NCBI GenBank assembly: GCA_964390555.1
Contig: CAYMJU010000125.1
Coordinates: 1 to 64,000 of the forward strand
Direction of reading: 5' to 3'
Source: CAVTWS01 sp964390555
Lineage (GTDB): Bacteria; Actinomycetota; Acidimicrobiia; Acidimicrobiales; SHLQ01
Length of the DNA: 64,000 nt
Shown: positions 52,423 to 60,627 of the stretch, one piece after another
How the letters are laid out: every line of letters starts with the position of its first letter
Numbering within the stretch: the first letter of the stretch is position 1
Position numbers and translations under genes: made by a program
The notes under the pieces: model-generated
Databases searched by the model: none
Seen by the model: the letters and a program-made list of their open reading frames with translations, nothing else
Told to the model about the DNA's origin: nothing

Positions 52423-53037
52423 TCAGGGTGACAGGCGGGGGGCGGCGTCGGGGAGTGACATGATCCACTCCCATGCGGCGGCGACCCGAGCGGCCAGAGC
52501 GCCGAGATCGCCACGGTTGTCGATCACGAAGTCGGCGTGCTTCAGCCGCTCGTCGCGAGGCAGCTGCTTGGACACACGGGCTCGGGCGTCGGTCTCGGTG
52601 AACCTTCGGTGAGCGACCAGCCGGGAGATGGCGACCTCGGTCGGCGTGTCGACCAGCAGCACCCCTTCCTGGCCGTACATGCGGCCGCTGGCGATCGCCG
52701 TCTCCATCACCACCACGTCGTCGGTCCCGATGTGCGCCGATGTCCGTTCGTACACCGCGGCCTCGGTGTAGGGCGCCGCCATCGACGTCAGCTCGATCAG
52801 TTGCCCCTGGTCGGCGAACACGACCGCGCCGAGGGCCGCCCGGTCGAGCGTGCCGTCGGAGGCGAGCACGCCACTCCCCCATCGACCCACGATGCGGTCG
52901 AACAACGGCCGGCCGGGCTGTTGCAGGTCGCGGCTCAGCTGGTCGACGTCGATCACGTCGGCTCCCCGAGCGGTGAGCAGCCCGCCGACGGTCGACTTGC
53001 CGCTCCCGATACCACCCGAGAGCGCGACGAACTTCAC
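52423..53037 (-). CDS. coaE: Dephospho-CoA kinase
   Basis: Last enzyme of CoA biosynthesis; it phosphorylates the ribose 3'-OH of dephospho-CoA. 204 residues from GTG 53037 (VKFVALSGGIGSGKSTVGGLL). The P-loop is GGIGSGKST, DVDQLSRDLQQPG and VVFADQGQLIELTSMAAP follow, and HADFVIDNRGDLG is the conserved late block. Normal length, with no attached second domain. The metY stop is 9 bases upstream. Confidence 0.92.
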   Translation of the reverse strand: MKFVALSGGIGSGKSTVGGLLTARGADVIDVDQLSRDLQQPGRPLFDRIVGRWGSGVLASDGTLDRAALGAVVFADQGQLIELTSMAAPYTEAAVYERTSAHIGTDDVVVMETAIASGRMYGQEGVLLVDTPTEVAISRLVAHRRFTETDARARVSKQLPRDERLKHADFVIDNRGDLGALAARVAAAWEWIMSLPDAAPRLSP

Positions 53038-53045
53038 CCGCCCGG

Positions 53046-54356
53046 CTACTTGGCGGCGGCGAAGCCCTTGTCGAGGTCGGCGATGATGTCGTCGATCGTC
53101 TCGATGCCGACCGACAGGCGCACCAGGCCAGGCTCGACACCCGTCGTGAGCTGTTCGGCCTCGGTTAGCTGGCTGTGCGTGGTCGACGCCGGGTGGATCA
53201 CCAGGCTCCGCACGTCGCCGATGTTCGCCACGTGGCTGTGCAGCTCGAGCGCGTTCACGAACTTCTCGCCAGCCTCGCGGCCGCCTTTGATGATGAACGC
53301 CGGCACCGAGCTGAAGCCCCGGCCCCGCGCGTACTTGTTGATCCGGTCGTGCCACGGGCTCGACGCCAAGCTGGCGTGCTGCACGCGCTCGACCTGCGGG
53401 TGGCCGTCGAGGTAGGCCGCGACCGCGTTGGCGTTGACGTTGTGGCGCTCCATGCGCAAGCTGAGCGTCTCGAGGCCCTGCAGGAAGTAGAAGGCGTTGT
53501 GGGGCGAGACGGCCGCCCCGATGTCACGCAGGAGCTGGACCCGGGCCTTGAGGATGAACGCTCCGTGGCCGAGCGCCGGCCAGTAGGCCAGACCGTGGTA
53601 GCTCGGGTCGGGCTCGGTGTAATTCGGGAACCGGCCGCTGGCACCGAAGTCGAACGACCCGCCATCGACCAGGCAGCCGCCGATCGACGTGCCGTGACCG
53701 CCGATGAACTTGGTCATCGAATGCACGACGAAGTCGGCCCCCCATTCGAGCGGGCGTATGAGCCAGGGCGACGGCACCGTGTTGTCGAGCATCAGCGGGA
53801 TGCCGCTGGCGTGGGCGACTTCGGCCACGCCCTCGATGTCGAGGCAGTCGTTCTTGGGATTGCCGATGGTCTCGCCGTAGAACAGCTTGGTGTTCGGCCT
53901 GATCGCTGCCGCCCACGCGTCGAGGTCGTCGGGATCCTCGATGAAGCTGACCTCGATGCCCAACTTGGGCAGGGTGTAGTGCAAGAGGTTGTACGTACCG
54001 CCGTAGAGCGACGTCGACGAGACGACGTGGCTGCCGGCCTCGGCCAGGTTCAGGATCCCGATCGTCTCGGCGGCCTGGCCCGACGCCATGGCGAGCGCAC
54101 CCGGAATACCGAGGGCCGTGGTGATGCCACCCTCGAGCGACTGAAGCCGAGCCTCGAGCACGCCCTGGGTGGGGTTCATGATCCGGGTGTAGATGTTGCC
54201 GACCTCGGCCAGGCCGAACAGCTTGGCCGCGTGCTCCGTGTCGCGGAACACGTAGGACGTGGTCTGGTAGATCGGCACCGCCCGAGCGCCCGTCGCCGAG
54301 TCCGGCACCTGCCCGGCGTGGATCTGACGGGTTTCGAATCCCCAGTTGTCCGACAT
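53046..54356 (-). CDS. metY: O-acetylhomoserine aminocarboxypropyltransferase (MetY-like)
   Basis: PLP enzyme making homocysteine from O-acetylhomoserine and sulfide, or using other thiols; 436 residues. The PLP lysine is in VVHSMTKFIGGHGTSIGG; GFETRQIHAG starts the domain, TTALGIPGALAMASGQAAETI and FAEKLFNPxxDC-type region CLDIEGVAEVAHA are typical, and the end LVRLSVGIETIDDIIADLDKG is conserved. Together with cysD-cysNC it forms the sulfur-assimilation set of the window. ATG 54356 with AGGAGG upstream. No riboswitch was recognised in the 75-bp leader. Confidence 0.9.
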   Translation of the reverse strand: MSDNWGFETRQIHAGQVPDSATGARAVPIYQTTSYVFRDTEHAAKLFGLAEVGNIYTRIMNPTQGVLEARLQSLEGGITTALGIPGALAMASGQAAETIGILNLAEAGSHVVSSTSLYGGTYNLLHYTLPKLGIEVSFIEDPDDLDAWAAAIRPNTKLFYGETIGNPKNDCLDIEGVAEVAHASGIPLMLDNTVPSPWLIRPLEWGADFVVHSMTKFIGGHGTSIGGCLVDGGSFDFGASGRFPNYTEPDPSYHGLAYWPALGHGAFILKARVQLLRDIGAAVSPHNAFYFLQGLETLSLRMERHNVNANAVAAYLDGHPQVERVQHASLASSPWHDRINKYARGRGFSSVPAFIIKGGREAGEKFVNALELHSHVANIGDVRSLVIHPASTTHSQLTEAEQLTTGVEPGLVRLSVGIETIDDIIADLDKGFAAAK

Positions 54357-54431
54357 GTGTGCCTCCTGGCGCTCAGCGACGAGCGGCCAACCTAGGCCAG
54401 CTACCCCCGACCAGGAAATCGCGGAGGTCGA

Positions 54432-54770
54432 TCAGTAGTTGAGCAACGTCTTGACGACGAGGGCCACTCGGCGGCCGTCTGCGGGACCGACGGCACCGAT
54501 CCGATGCACCAGCCGTTTGCGGCTGATGGAGCGAAGCAGCTCGCATTGTGCGTAGCTGATGTCCTCGAGCCCGTTGCTCGGCGTGGGATCGAGTTCGACG
54601 TGCAGTGACAGCCCGCGTCGAGTTGTCGTCAGCGGCGCCACGATCACGAACGGAAAGTCTGGTCCGAACGGATCGGACGGCCCGAGAACGAGCGCAGGGC
54701 GAAACGATGCCGGCTCGCCCGGGTACGGTGTGCCGAAATCGACGAGCCACAGCTCATCAACCGAGGCCAT
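54432..54770 (-). CDS. MazF/PemK-like toxin endoribonuclease
   Basis: A 112-residue CcdB/PemK-type toxin that would cut mRNA: GELWLVDFGTP-like start ELWLVDFGTPYPGEP, FRPALVLGP, DFPFVIVAPLTTTRRG, and C-terminal ELLRSISRKRLVHRIGAV. It starts at ATG 54770 (a GTG at 54773 is in frame) inside the end of the antitoxin gene, so the two are translationally coupled. MazF homologues usually cut at short motifs such as ACA; specificity here is unknown. Confidence 0.83.
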   Translation of the reverse strand: MASVDELWLVDFGTPYPGEPASFRPALVLGPSDPFGPDFPFVIVAPLTTTRRGLSLHVELDPTPSNGLEDISYAQCELLRSISRKRLVHRIGAVGPADGRRVALVVKTLLNY

Positions 54771-54990
54771 CACCCACCGCGTCGTCGGCCTGGGTCGCGT
54801 AGCTCTCCCAGGAATCGGGGTCGTCGCGCAGGGTGGCGAGCTCGAGAGCGACTCGATGGGCGAAGCGCTGACGGCGCAGCGCTTCCGCGGCCTCTCGAAC
54901 CGTCTCGATCAGCGACGCACCCGCCGCCTTGCTCAGATCGCGCAGCTGGGCATGAGTCTCTTCATCGACACGGATCGTCGTGGTAGCCAC
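54757..54990 (-). CDS. Ribbon-helix-helix antitoxin (MazE/VapB-like)
   Basis: A 77-residue protein starting GTG 54990 (MATTTIRVDEETHAQLRDLSKAAGASLIETVREAAEALRRQRF), typical of Arc/MetJ-type ribbon-helix-helix DNA binders. The C-terminal acidic tail (DDPDSWESYATQADDAVGDG) would wrap the toxin. Its stop overlaps the toxin start. A perfect palindrome lies 19-35 bases upstream, as expected for an autoregulated operon. Confidence 0.8.
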   Translation of the reverse strand: MATTTIRVDEETHAQLRDLSKAAGASLIETVREAAEALRRQRFAHRVALELATLRDDPDSWESYATQADDAVGDGLG

Positions 54991-55008
54991 GCGTCGACTC
55001 TACATCGA

Positions 55009-55025
55009 GTAGATGAATCATCTAC
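55009..55025 (-). promoter_or_regulatory. Palindromic operator of the toxin-antitoxin operon
   Basis: GTAGATGAATCATCTAC, an 8-bp inverted repeat with one central base, between the end of ilvC and the antitoxin start. TACATCGA next to it is a further half-match. The spacing and RHH antitoxin fit an autoregulation site. Confidence 0.7.
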
Positions 55026-55033
55026 AACGACGT

Positions 55034-56065
55034 TCAGCCTTGGCCGCCCGATGCTGCGGTGACCGACTGCTTGCCGGCGGAGATCCACGGCATCATGGCC
55101 CGGAGCTTGCCGCCGACCTGCTCGATGCGATGGGTCTTGCCCTCGGCCTCGAGGCTGAGGAAGTTGGGCCGTCCGGCGCGGGCCTCGCCTACCCACTCCT
55201 CGGCGAACTTCCCGGTCTGGATCTCGGACAGGATCTGCTTCATCGTCGCCCGGACGTGGTCGTCGACCACCCGCGGTCCTCGCGTCAAGTCGCCGTACTC
55301 GGCGGTGTCCGACACCGAATAGCGCATCCCGGAGATGCCTTCCTCGTACATCAAGTCGACGATGAGCTTCAGTTCGTGGAGGCACTCGAAGTAGGCGATC
55401 TCGGGTTGGTAACCGGCGTCGACGAGGGTGTCGAAGGCGCTGCGGACCAGCTCGGTCAGACCGCCGCACAGCACGACCTGCTCGCCGAACAGGTCGGTCT
55501 CGCACTCCTCGGTGAAGGTGGTCTCGATGACGCCGGCCCGTGCGCCGCCGATGGCGTCGGCATAGGCCAATGCCAGCGCCTTGGCCGTTCCGGTGGCGTC
55601 GTTCTCGACGGCGATGAGGCACGGCACGCCGCCGCCCTCGGTGAACGTGCGGCGCACCAGGTGGCCGGGGCCCTTGGGCGCGACCATGGCCACGTCGACG
55701 CCCGCCGGCGGCTTGATCAGCCCGAAGCGGATGTTGAACCCGTGGCTGAAGAACAGCGCCTTGCCGTCGGTGAGGTGCGGCTCGATCTCGGCCGCGTAGA
55801 CCGCGGCCTGCTCGGTGTCGGGGAGCAGGATCATGATCACGTCGGCCTCGGCACAGGCATCGGCGGTCGACAGCACCCGCAACCCGGCGGCCTCGGCTTT
55901 GGCCTTGGATCCCGACCCTTCTCGCAGACCGACCCGCACGTCGATGCCGGAGTCCTTCATGTTGAGGGCGTGGGCGTGGCCCTGGGAGCCGTAGCCCAAG
56001 ATCGCGACCTTGCGACCGGCGATGACCGATCGGTCGGCGTCGGCTTCGTAGTAGATGTTCGCCAC
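55034..56065 (-). CDS. ilvC: Ketol-acid reductoisomerase
   Basis: Second step of branched-chain amino acid synthesis: isomerises and reduces acetolactate with NADPH. 343 residues, class I length. NADPH motif VAILGYGSQGHAHALNMKDSG; phosphate-binding region RVGLREGSGSKAKAEAAG; catalytic DLFGEQVVLCGGLTELVRSAFDTLVDAGYQPEIAYFECLHELKLIVDL. Third gene of ilvB-ilvN-ilvC, 38 bp after ilvN. Confidence 0.96.
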   Translation of the reverse strand: MANIYYEADADRSVIAGRKVAILGYGSQGHAHALNMKDSGIDVRVGLREGSGSKAKAEAAGLRVLSTADACAEADVIMILLPDTEQAAVYAAEIEPHLTDGKALFFSHGFNIRFGLIKPPAGVDVAMVAPKGPGHLVRRTFTEGGGVPCLIAVENDATGTAKALALAYADAIGGARAGVIETTFTEECETDLFGEQVVLCGGLTELVRSAFDTLVDAGYQPEIAYFECLHELKLIVDLMYEEGISGMRYSVSDTAEYGDLTRGPRVVDDHVRATMKQILSEIQTGKFAEEWVGEARAGRPNFLSLEAEGKTHRIEQVGGKLRAMMPWISAGKQSVTAASGGQG

Positions 56066-56103
56066 AGCGGTTCTCCTTCTGCTCGTTCTCTGGGGACCTG
56101 GTC

Positions 56104-56610
56104 TCAGGCCGCCGGGGGCTCTTTGTCGAGGACGGAAAGGGCGATGCGGCCGGTGCGCTGCATCTCGACGATCCCATACGGTCGCAGCAGTCGCTCGAAG
56201 TCGTCCACCCGGGACGGCGATCCGGACAACGCCAGCATGATCTTGTCGTGGCCGATGTTCAACGCCTTGGCCTCGAAGATCTGGACGATCTCGAGGATCT
56301 CGGACCGGACAGGCGGCACCGCTCGCACGGTGATGAGGATGAGCTCGCGCTCGACCGAGTGGGCCGGGTCCAGCTCGCTGATCTCGACGACGTTGATCAG
56401 CTTGTCGAGCTGCTTTACCACCTGCTCGAGCGGCGCAGATTCGACATCGACGGTGAACGTGATGCGGCTGAATCGCTCGTCGTCGGTGGGGGCCACCGCG
56501 AGCGACTCGATGTTGAACCCGCGACGGGCGAAGAGGTTGGCGACGCGGGCCAGCACACCGGGCTTGTTCTCGACCTTGGTGACGATGGTGTGGAACCGGG
56601 GAGCGGCCAT
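56104..56610 (-). CDS. ilvN: Acetolactate synthase small (regulatory) subunit
   Basis: A 168-residue ACT-domain subunit giving valine feedback control: VENKPGVLARVANLFARRGFNIESLAVAPTDDERFSRITFTV, then KQLDKLINVVEISEL and VRSEILEIVQIFEAKALNIGHDKIMLALSGSP. Its ATG is one base after the ilvB stop, so expression is coupled. Confidence 0.95.
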   Translation of the reverse strand: MAAPRFHTIVTKVENKPGVLARVANLFARRGFNIESLAVAPTDDERFSRITFTVDVESAPLEQVVKQLDKLINVVEISELDPAHSVERELILITVRAVPPVRSEILEIVQIFEAKALNIGHDKIMLALSGSPSRVDDFERLLRPYGIVEMQRTGRIALSVLDKEPPAA

Positions 56611-56611
56611 G

Positions 56612-58357
56612 TCAGCCCTGCCCCCTCGGATCGGGCTGCGCCGGGTGCACCATCACGTCGCTGTTCGACGCACCCGCCGGGACCATCGGGAACACCTTCT
56701 CACCCGAGTCGACCCGGAACTCGAGCACGACCGGCCGGTCGTCGACCTCGTTGGCCTTGCGGATCGCCGGTTCGACCTCTTCGGGAGATTCGACGCGCAA
56801 GGCGAAGCACCCCATGGCCTCGGCCCACTTGACGTAATCGGGCAGGCTCGGCGACAGGTACACCTCGCTGTAGCGCTCCTCGTAGAACATCTCCTGCCAC
56901 TGCCGGACCATGCCCAGGTAGCCGTTGTTCATCAGCGCCACCTTCACCGGTATGCGCTCGGTCGACGCCGTCACCAGCTCCTGAGCGGTCATCTGGAAGC
57001 AGCCGTCGCCGTCGACGGCCCACACCATCTTGTCGGGTCGGCCGACCTTGGCGCCGATGGCCGCCGGGATCGAGAAGCCCATGGTCCCGAGACCGCCCGA
57101 GTTCACCCACGTGTAGGGGTGGCGGAACTTCCAGTACTGGCTGGTCCACATCTGGTGCTGGCCCACGCCCGAGCAGACGATTGTGTCCTCGGGGGTGTTG
57201 TCGCGGAGCTGCTCGATGACGAACTGCGGCTTGAGCGCCTCGCCCGGATCGGACGGCTCGTAGTGGAGTGGATAGGTCTCCTGCCACCCGCTTATGCGAC
57301 TCTTCCACGCCGATCGGTCGGGCTGAGTCGACGGCCCGCCCATCTCGGCCAGGGCGGCGACCAGCCCCTCGATCGCGAGCCGGCAGTCGCCCTGGATTCC
57401 GACGTCGGGCCGGCGCACCTTGCCCAGCTCGGCGGGATCGATGTCGACGTGGATGATGCGGGCATCGGGGGCGAAACCACCCACCTTCCCGGTCACGCGG
57501 TCGTCGAAGCGGCTCCCCAATGCAATCAGCAGATCCGACTCCTGCATCGCGGTGACGGCGGTGTAGTTGCCGTGCATGCCGGGCATGCCGAGACACAGCG
57601 GGTGGTCGTCGGGGAACGCCCCGCGTGCCATGAGCGTGGTGACCACGGGGATGCCGGTGAGCTCGGCCAGCTCCCGCAACGCCTCGGCGGCGCGGGCCTT
57701 GAGGATGCCGCCACCGGCGTAGAGCACCGGTCGGGTCGCCGAGCAGATCAGCTCGGCGGCGGCCCGGACCAGCTCCGGATCGGGCGTGTCGTTCGGGTGG
57801 TAGCCCGGCAGATCGACCGAGTCGGGCGTGTACCACTCCATCGCCGACGCCGGGCTCCTCGGGTCGACGATGTCCTTAGGGATGTCGACGAGCACTGGGC
57901 CGGGACGACCGGTCGTGGCGATGTGGAACGCCTCGTGGATCACCTGGGGGATGTCCTGGGCCGAGGTGACAAGGAAGTTGTGCTTGGTGACCGCCATGGT
58001 GATGCCGGTCGTATCGCACTCCTGGAACGCATCGGTGCCGATAGCCGCCAGCGGGACCTGGCCGGTGATGCAGACCATCGGCACCGAGTCCAGGTAGGCA
58101 TCGCACAGTGGGGTGACGATGTTGGTCGCCGCGGGGCCCGACGTCACCATCGCGACACCAGGGCGGCCGGTGACGTGGGCGAACCCCTCGGCCATGTGTC
58201 CGGCACCCTGTTCGTGGCGCACGAGGATGTGGCGTATCGGCGAGTCGATGATCGGGTCGTACACCGGCAATATGGCGCCGCCGGGCAGGCCGAACATCAC
58301 CTCGACGCCCTCGTGCTCGAGGGCCTTGACGAGTGCTTGTCCACCGTTCATCTTCAT
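56612..58357 (-). CDS. ilvB: Acetolactate synthase large subunit
   Basis: Thiamine-diphosphate enzyme condensing pyruvate (and 2-oxobutyrate) to acetohydroxy acids; 581 residues from ATG 58357 (MKMNGGQALVKALEHEGVEVMFGLPGGAILPVYD). The catalytic glutamate is in the HEQGAGHMAEGFAHVTGRPGV region and the ThDP motif is GDGCFQMTAQELVTASTERIPVKVALMNN. The frame continues upstream through the attenuator terminator, which is not translated. First gene of the operon, controlled by the leader attenuator at 58398-58504. Confidence 0.96.
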   Translation of the reverse strand: MKMNGGQALVKALEHEGVEVMFGLPGGAILPVYDPIIDSPIRHILVRHEQGAGHMAEGFAHVTGRPGVAMVTSGPAATNIVTPLCDAYLDSVPMVCITGQVPLAAIGTDAFQECDTTGITMAVTKHNFLVTSAQDIPQVIHEAFHIATTGRPGPVLVDIPKDIVDPRSPASAMEWYTPDSVDLPGYHPNDTPDPELVRAAAELICSATRPVLYAGGGILKARAAEALRELAELTGIPVVTTLMARGAFPDDHPLCLGMPGMHGNYTAVTAMQESDLLIALGSRFDDRVTGKVGGFAPDARIIHVDIDPAELGKVRRPDVGIQGDCRLAIEGLVAALAEMGGPSTQPDRSAWKSRISGWQETYPLHYEPSDPGEALKPQFVIEQLRDNTPEDTIVCSGVGQHQMWTSQYWKFRHPYTWVNSGGLGTMGFSIPAAIGAKVGRPDKMVWAVDGDGCFQMTAQELVTASTERIPVKVALMNNGYLGMVRQWQEMFYEERYSEVYLSPSLPDYVKWAEAMGCFALRVESPEEVEPAIRKANEVDDRPVVLEFRVDSGEKVFPMVPAGASNSDVMVHPAQPDPRGQG

Positions 58358-58397
58358 GTCAGAAAGGTCTTTCGCAGAGGGTGGTCGGCCCGGGGTG

Positions 58398-58464
58398 CAA
58401 AACGAGAACGACCTCCCGGTTTGGGAGGTCGGGAGCACGCGAACCGCCGGGCGGTCGGCGTGCT
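58398..58464 (-). terminator. ilvB leader attenuator (pause hairpin and intrinsic terminator)
   Basis: Two adjacent hairpins follow the leader peptide on the minus strand. The first pairs 58464-58458 with 58440-58434 (AGCACGC with GCGTGCT) and has an inner ACCGCC/GGCGGT stem; it overlaps the leader stop codon. The second, 58430-58410, is GACCTCCC-AAACC-GGGAGGTC, followed by GTTCTCGTTTT: an intrinsic terminator. Stalled translation of the leader would block the first hairpin and allow readthrough. Confidence 0.82.
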
Positions 58465-58504
58465 AACTGATTACTACGAGGAGGTCGGCTGGCGAATAGC
58501 GCAT
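58463..58504 (-). CDS. ilvB operon leader peptide
   Basis: A 13-codon frame, MRYSPADLLVVIS, with consecutive Leu-Leu-Val-Val-Ile codons (CTC CTC GTA GTA ATC), the branched-chain amino acids made by the pathway. Its start ATG at 58504 lies only about 5 bases from the predicted transcription start, so it may be nearly leaderless. Ribosome stalling at these codons when Leu, Val or Ile are scarce would favour ilvBNC transcription. GTA and ATC/CTC usage shows no rare codons other than the run itself. Confidence 0.82.
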   Translation of the reverse strand: MRYSPADLLVVIS

Positions 58505-58515
58505 AGCTGACCGCC

Positions 58516-58545
58516 AGTATGCCCGACACGACCCAAATACGCCAA
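58516..58545 (-). promoter_or_regulatory. ilvB promoter
   Basis: On the minus strand TTGGCG (58545-58540) and CATACT (58521-58516), 18 bases apart, match a housekeeping -35/-10 pair. The predicted start is near 58509. It lies within the 52-bp gap from the divergent MFS gene at 58557. Confidence 0.6.
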
Positions 58546-58556
58546 CATGGGCGGCG

Positions 58557-59714
58557 ATGACTTCCGCGCCCGCGTCCGACCCAGTGCGGGCGGCGCTGCC
58601 GGCCATGATCCTCGGGCGGTTCGTCGGCAATGTGATGTTCCGGGCAGTGTTCCCGTACACGCGAACCATCGCCGACGAGCTCGGCACCTCGTTAAGCACG
58701 GTGGGTTGGTTGCTGAGCGCCCGCGAGCTCGCGGGCGTGTCGGCCTACCCGCTCGGACCGGTGATCGACGGTGGGCGCCATCGACGCTGGATGGTGCTGA
58801 TGACCGGCCTGGGCGCGCTCTCGGGCCTGCTGCTCGCCTTCGGCACGTCAGTGTGGATCGTGGCCTCGGCCATGGTTCTGTTCGGCGTCGCCAAGCCCGT
58901 CTACGACACGGCGATGGGCGCCTGGATCGGCGAGAACGTCCCGTTCGCACGGCGGGGCCGAGTCGTCGGACTCACCGAGCTGTCCTGGGCGGGCGCGTTC
59001 CTCGTGGGTCTGCCTCTGCTCGCTCCTCTCGTCGAGCGGCACTCGTGGAGGGCGCCCTACGTGGTGCTCTTCGTAGCCCAAGCCGGAGCTGGGCTGTGGC
59101 TCTGGCGCCGGCTCGCTCCCGACCGACCGCGCGCCGCGCATGCCTTCAGTTGGCGGTTCACGCTCACGCCCGGTGGCATCTGGCTGTTCCCGGCGGTCAT
59201 GGCTCTGGTGGTCGGGCATCAGCTCACTGTGGTCACCTTCGGTGCCTGGCTCGACGATGAACACGGCCTCGACGCCGGGGGCCTCGGTCTGGTCGCGTTC
59301 GCCCTGGGGGTTGCCGAGCTCGTCGGCACGCTCGTCGTGGTCGCCGTCTCCGATCGGGTCGGCAAGCGTCCGACCATGATCGCCGGATGCCTGACGATGA
59401 TCCCGGCCATGCTCCTGTTCGGCGCCGCGTCATCGACCACAGCGAGCGTGGTCTTGGTGGCGATAGTGCTGGGCGGGTTCGAGGTCGCCTTCATCGCCTC
59501 GCTGCCGCTCACGACCGAGATCTCTCCCAACGCCCGAGCCGCCGTCCTCGGTGCCATGGCGACCGGGTGGACGCTCATGCGTGCGATCGGGTCGGTGGCC
59601 GGCACGGTGCTCTACGACAAGGCGGGCATCGGACCCGTCGGCGTCGTCGGGGCGGTCGCGGTCGGTATCTGCGTCGTCGTGATCGCCGTGATGTTCGAGG
59701 AGCCTGCCACGTGA
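58557..59714 (+). CDS. MFS transporter
   Basis: A 385-residue major facilitator with twelve predicted helices (LPAMILGRFVGNVMFRAVFPY, WMVLMTGLGALSGLLLAFGTSVWIVASAMVLFG, LTMIPAMLLFGAASSTTASVVLVAIVLGGFEVAFI). ATG 58557 (MTSAPASDPVRAALPA). It is divergent from the ilv operon and its stop overlaps the next gene (GTGA). The substrate is not known. Confidence 0.82.
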   Translation: MTSAPASDPVRAALPAMILGRFVGNVMFRAVFPYTRTIADELGTSLSTVGWLLSARELAGVSAYPLGPVIDGGRHRRWMVLMTGLGALSGLLLAFGTSVWIVASAMVLFGVAKPVYDTAMGAWIGENVPFARRGRVVGLTELSWAGAFLVGLPLLAPLVERHSWRAPYVVLFVAQAGAGLWLWRRLAPDRPRAAHAFSWRFTLTPGGIWLFPAVMALVVGHQLTVVTFGAWLDDEHGLDAGGLGLVAFALGVAELVGTLVVVAVSDRVGKRPTMIAGCLTMIPAMLLFGAASSTTASVVLVAIVLGGFEVAFIASLPLTTEISPNARAAVLGAMATGWTLMRAIGSVAGTVLYDKAGIGPVGVVGAVAVGICVVVIAVMFEEPAT

Positions 59715-60283
59715 GGCGCGGCGTGTACCCGGGATCGTTCAACCCGCCGACAGTCGGGCATCTCGCCATCGCCGACTCCGCCCGGAGCGAACGGCGGCTC
59801 GACCGGGTCGTGCTCTGCGTGTCGACGGTTCCCCTCGGCAAGGGTGTCGTCGACCGTCCCCGCTTCGACGACCGCATCGCCGTGCTGCGAGAGGAGGCGG
59901 CGGCCACCGATTGGCTCGACGTGCTGATCACCGACGCTCAGCTGCTCGTCGACATCGCGGCCGGCTTCGACGTGGTGATCATGGGGGCCGACAAATGGCA
60001 CCAGATCCACGAGGTCGGTTTCTACGGCGGTTCGTCAGCCGAGCGCGACGCCGCTATCGCGGCTCTGCCCGAAGTCGCCGTCGCTCCTCGTACCGGCTAC
60101 GAAGTGCCGCCGGTCCTTCTGCTGAGCACGCCCGAGTCGGCGTTGTCGATCTCGTCGACCGGTGCCCGCTCCGGCCGCATCGAGTGGATGACCCCGGCGG
60201 CCCGCCGCTTCGACCGACTCACCGGCGCCTGGTCCGATCCCGCCCGCTACGACCGCTTACCGCAGGGTAGACCGACCCTCTGA
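59711..60283 (+). CDS. NadD-like cytidylyltransferase-family protein
   Basis: A 190-residue nucleotidyltransferase of the NadD/CoaD fold. The family motif is VYPGSFNPPTVGHLAIADSA and the later ISSTGARSG matches the ISxTxxR motif. NadD would adenylate nicotinate mononucleotide in NAD synthesis; the usual NadD extras (PRFDDRIAVLREEAA) are partly present. The GTG at 59711 overlaps the MFS stop. Whether it is the main NadD of the cell cannot be told. Confidence 0.75.
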   Translation: MRRGVYPGSFNPPTVGHLAIADSARSERRLDRVVLCVSTVPLGKGVVDRPRFDDRIAVLREEAAATDWLDVLITDAQLLVDIAAGFDVVIMGADKWHQIHEVGFYGGSSAERDAAIAALPEVAVAPRTGYEVPPVLLLSTPESALSISSTGARSGRIEWMTPAARRFDRLTGAWSDPARYDRLPQGRPTL

Positions 60284-60288
60284 CCGCG

Positions 60289-60627
60289 TTGTGTGGGCGA
60301 TTGGCGGATCTGGCCGGAATCGTTCAACCGCCGGCCTGGCCGACCGATCCGGTACCGGTGACCACCGACACTTCAACCGCCCTGGCCACCGACTTGACGA
60401 CCAGCGTCGTCGACCTCCGCACTGCGGCGGCCGATCTCGTCATCTCCACCGACCGGGTCGTCGACGCCTTGCTCGACCTCCGCAACCTCGGTCGCGGGGT
60501 AGACCTCGGCCTCGAGTTCACGATCGACGAGCTGTTGGCCTGCGTGCCGGGGGCGCCGGTCGTCAGCACCGAGTGGTGGCGCTCGGCGCTCGCCGAGCTC
60601 GCCGACTACGCGAGCTACCTGTCGTGA
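60289..60627 (+). CDS. Hypothetical protein (112 aa)
   Basis: Starts at TTG 60289 or nearby and ends overlapping the lipoprotein gene (GTGA at 60624-60627), which supports translation. It has an N-terminal WPTDPVPVTTDTSTALATDL and helical segments (VVDLRTAAADLVISTDRVVDALLDLRNLGRGVDL, LAELADYASYLS). Charged and mostly helical; no family recognised. Confidence 0.5.
   Translation: MCGRLADLAGIVQPPAWPTDPVPVTTDTSTALATDLTTSVVDLRTAAADLVISTDRVVDALLDLRNLGRGVDLGLEFTIDELLACVPGAPVVSTEWWRSALAELADYASYLS

Noticed and set aside
54357..54431. SAM riboswitch before metY
   Set aside because: The 75-base leader has only a short GC hairpin and none of the conserved SAM-I/II/IV cores.
55013..58510. A 1165-residue open frame on the plus strand opposite ilvCNB
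   Set aside because: It mirrors well-conserved ilv genes on the other strand; long antisense frames are expected at this GC content and no motif is seen.
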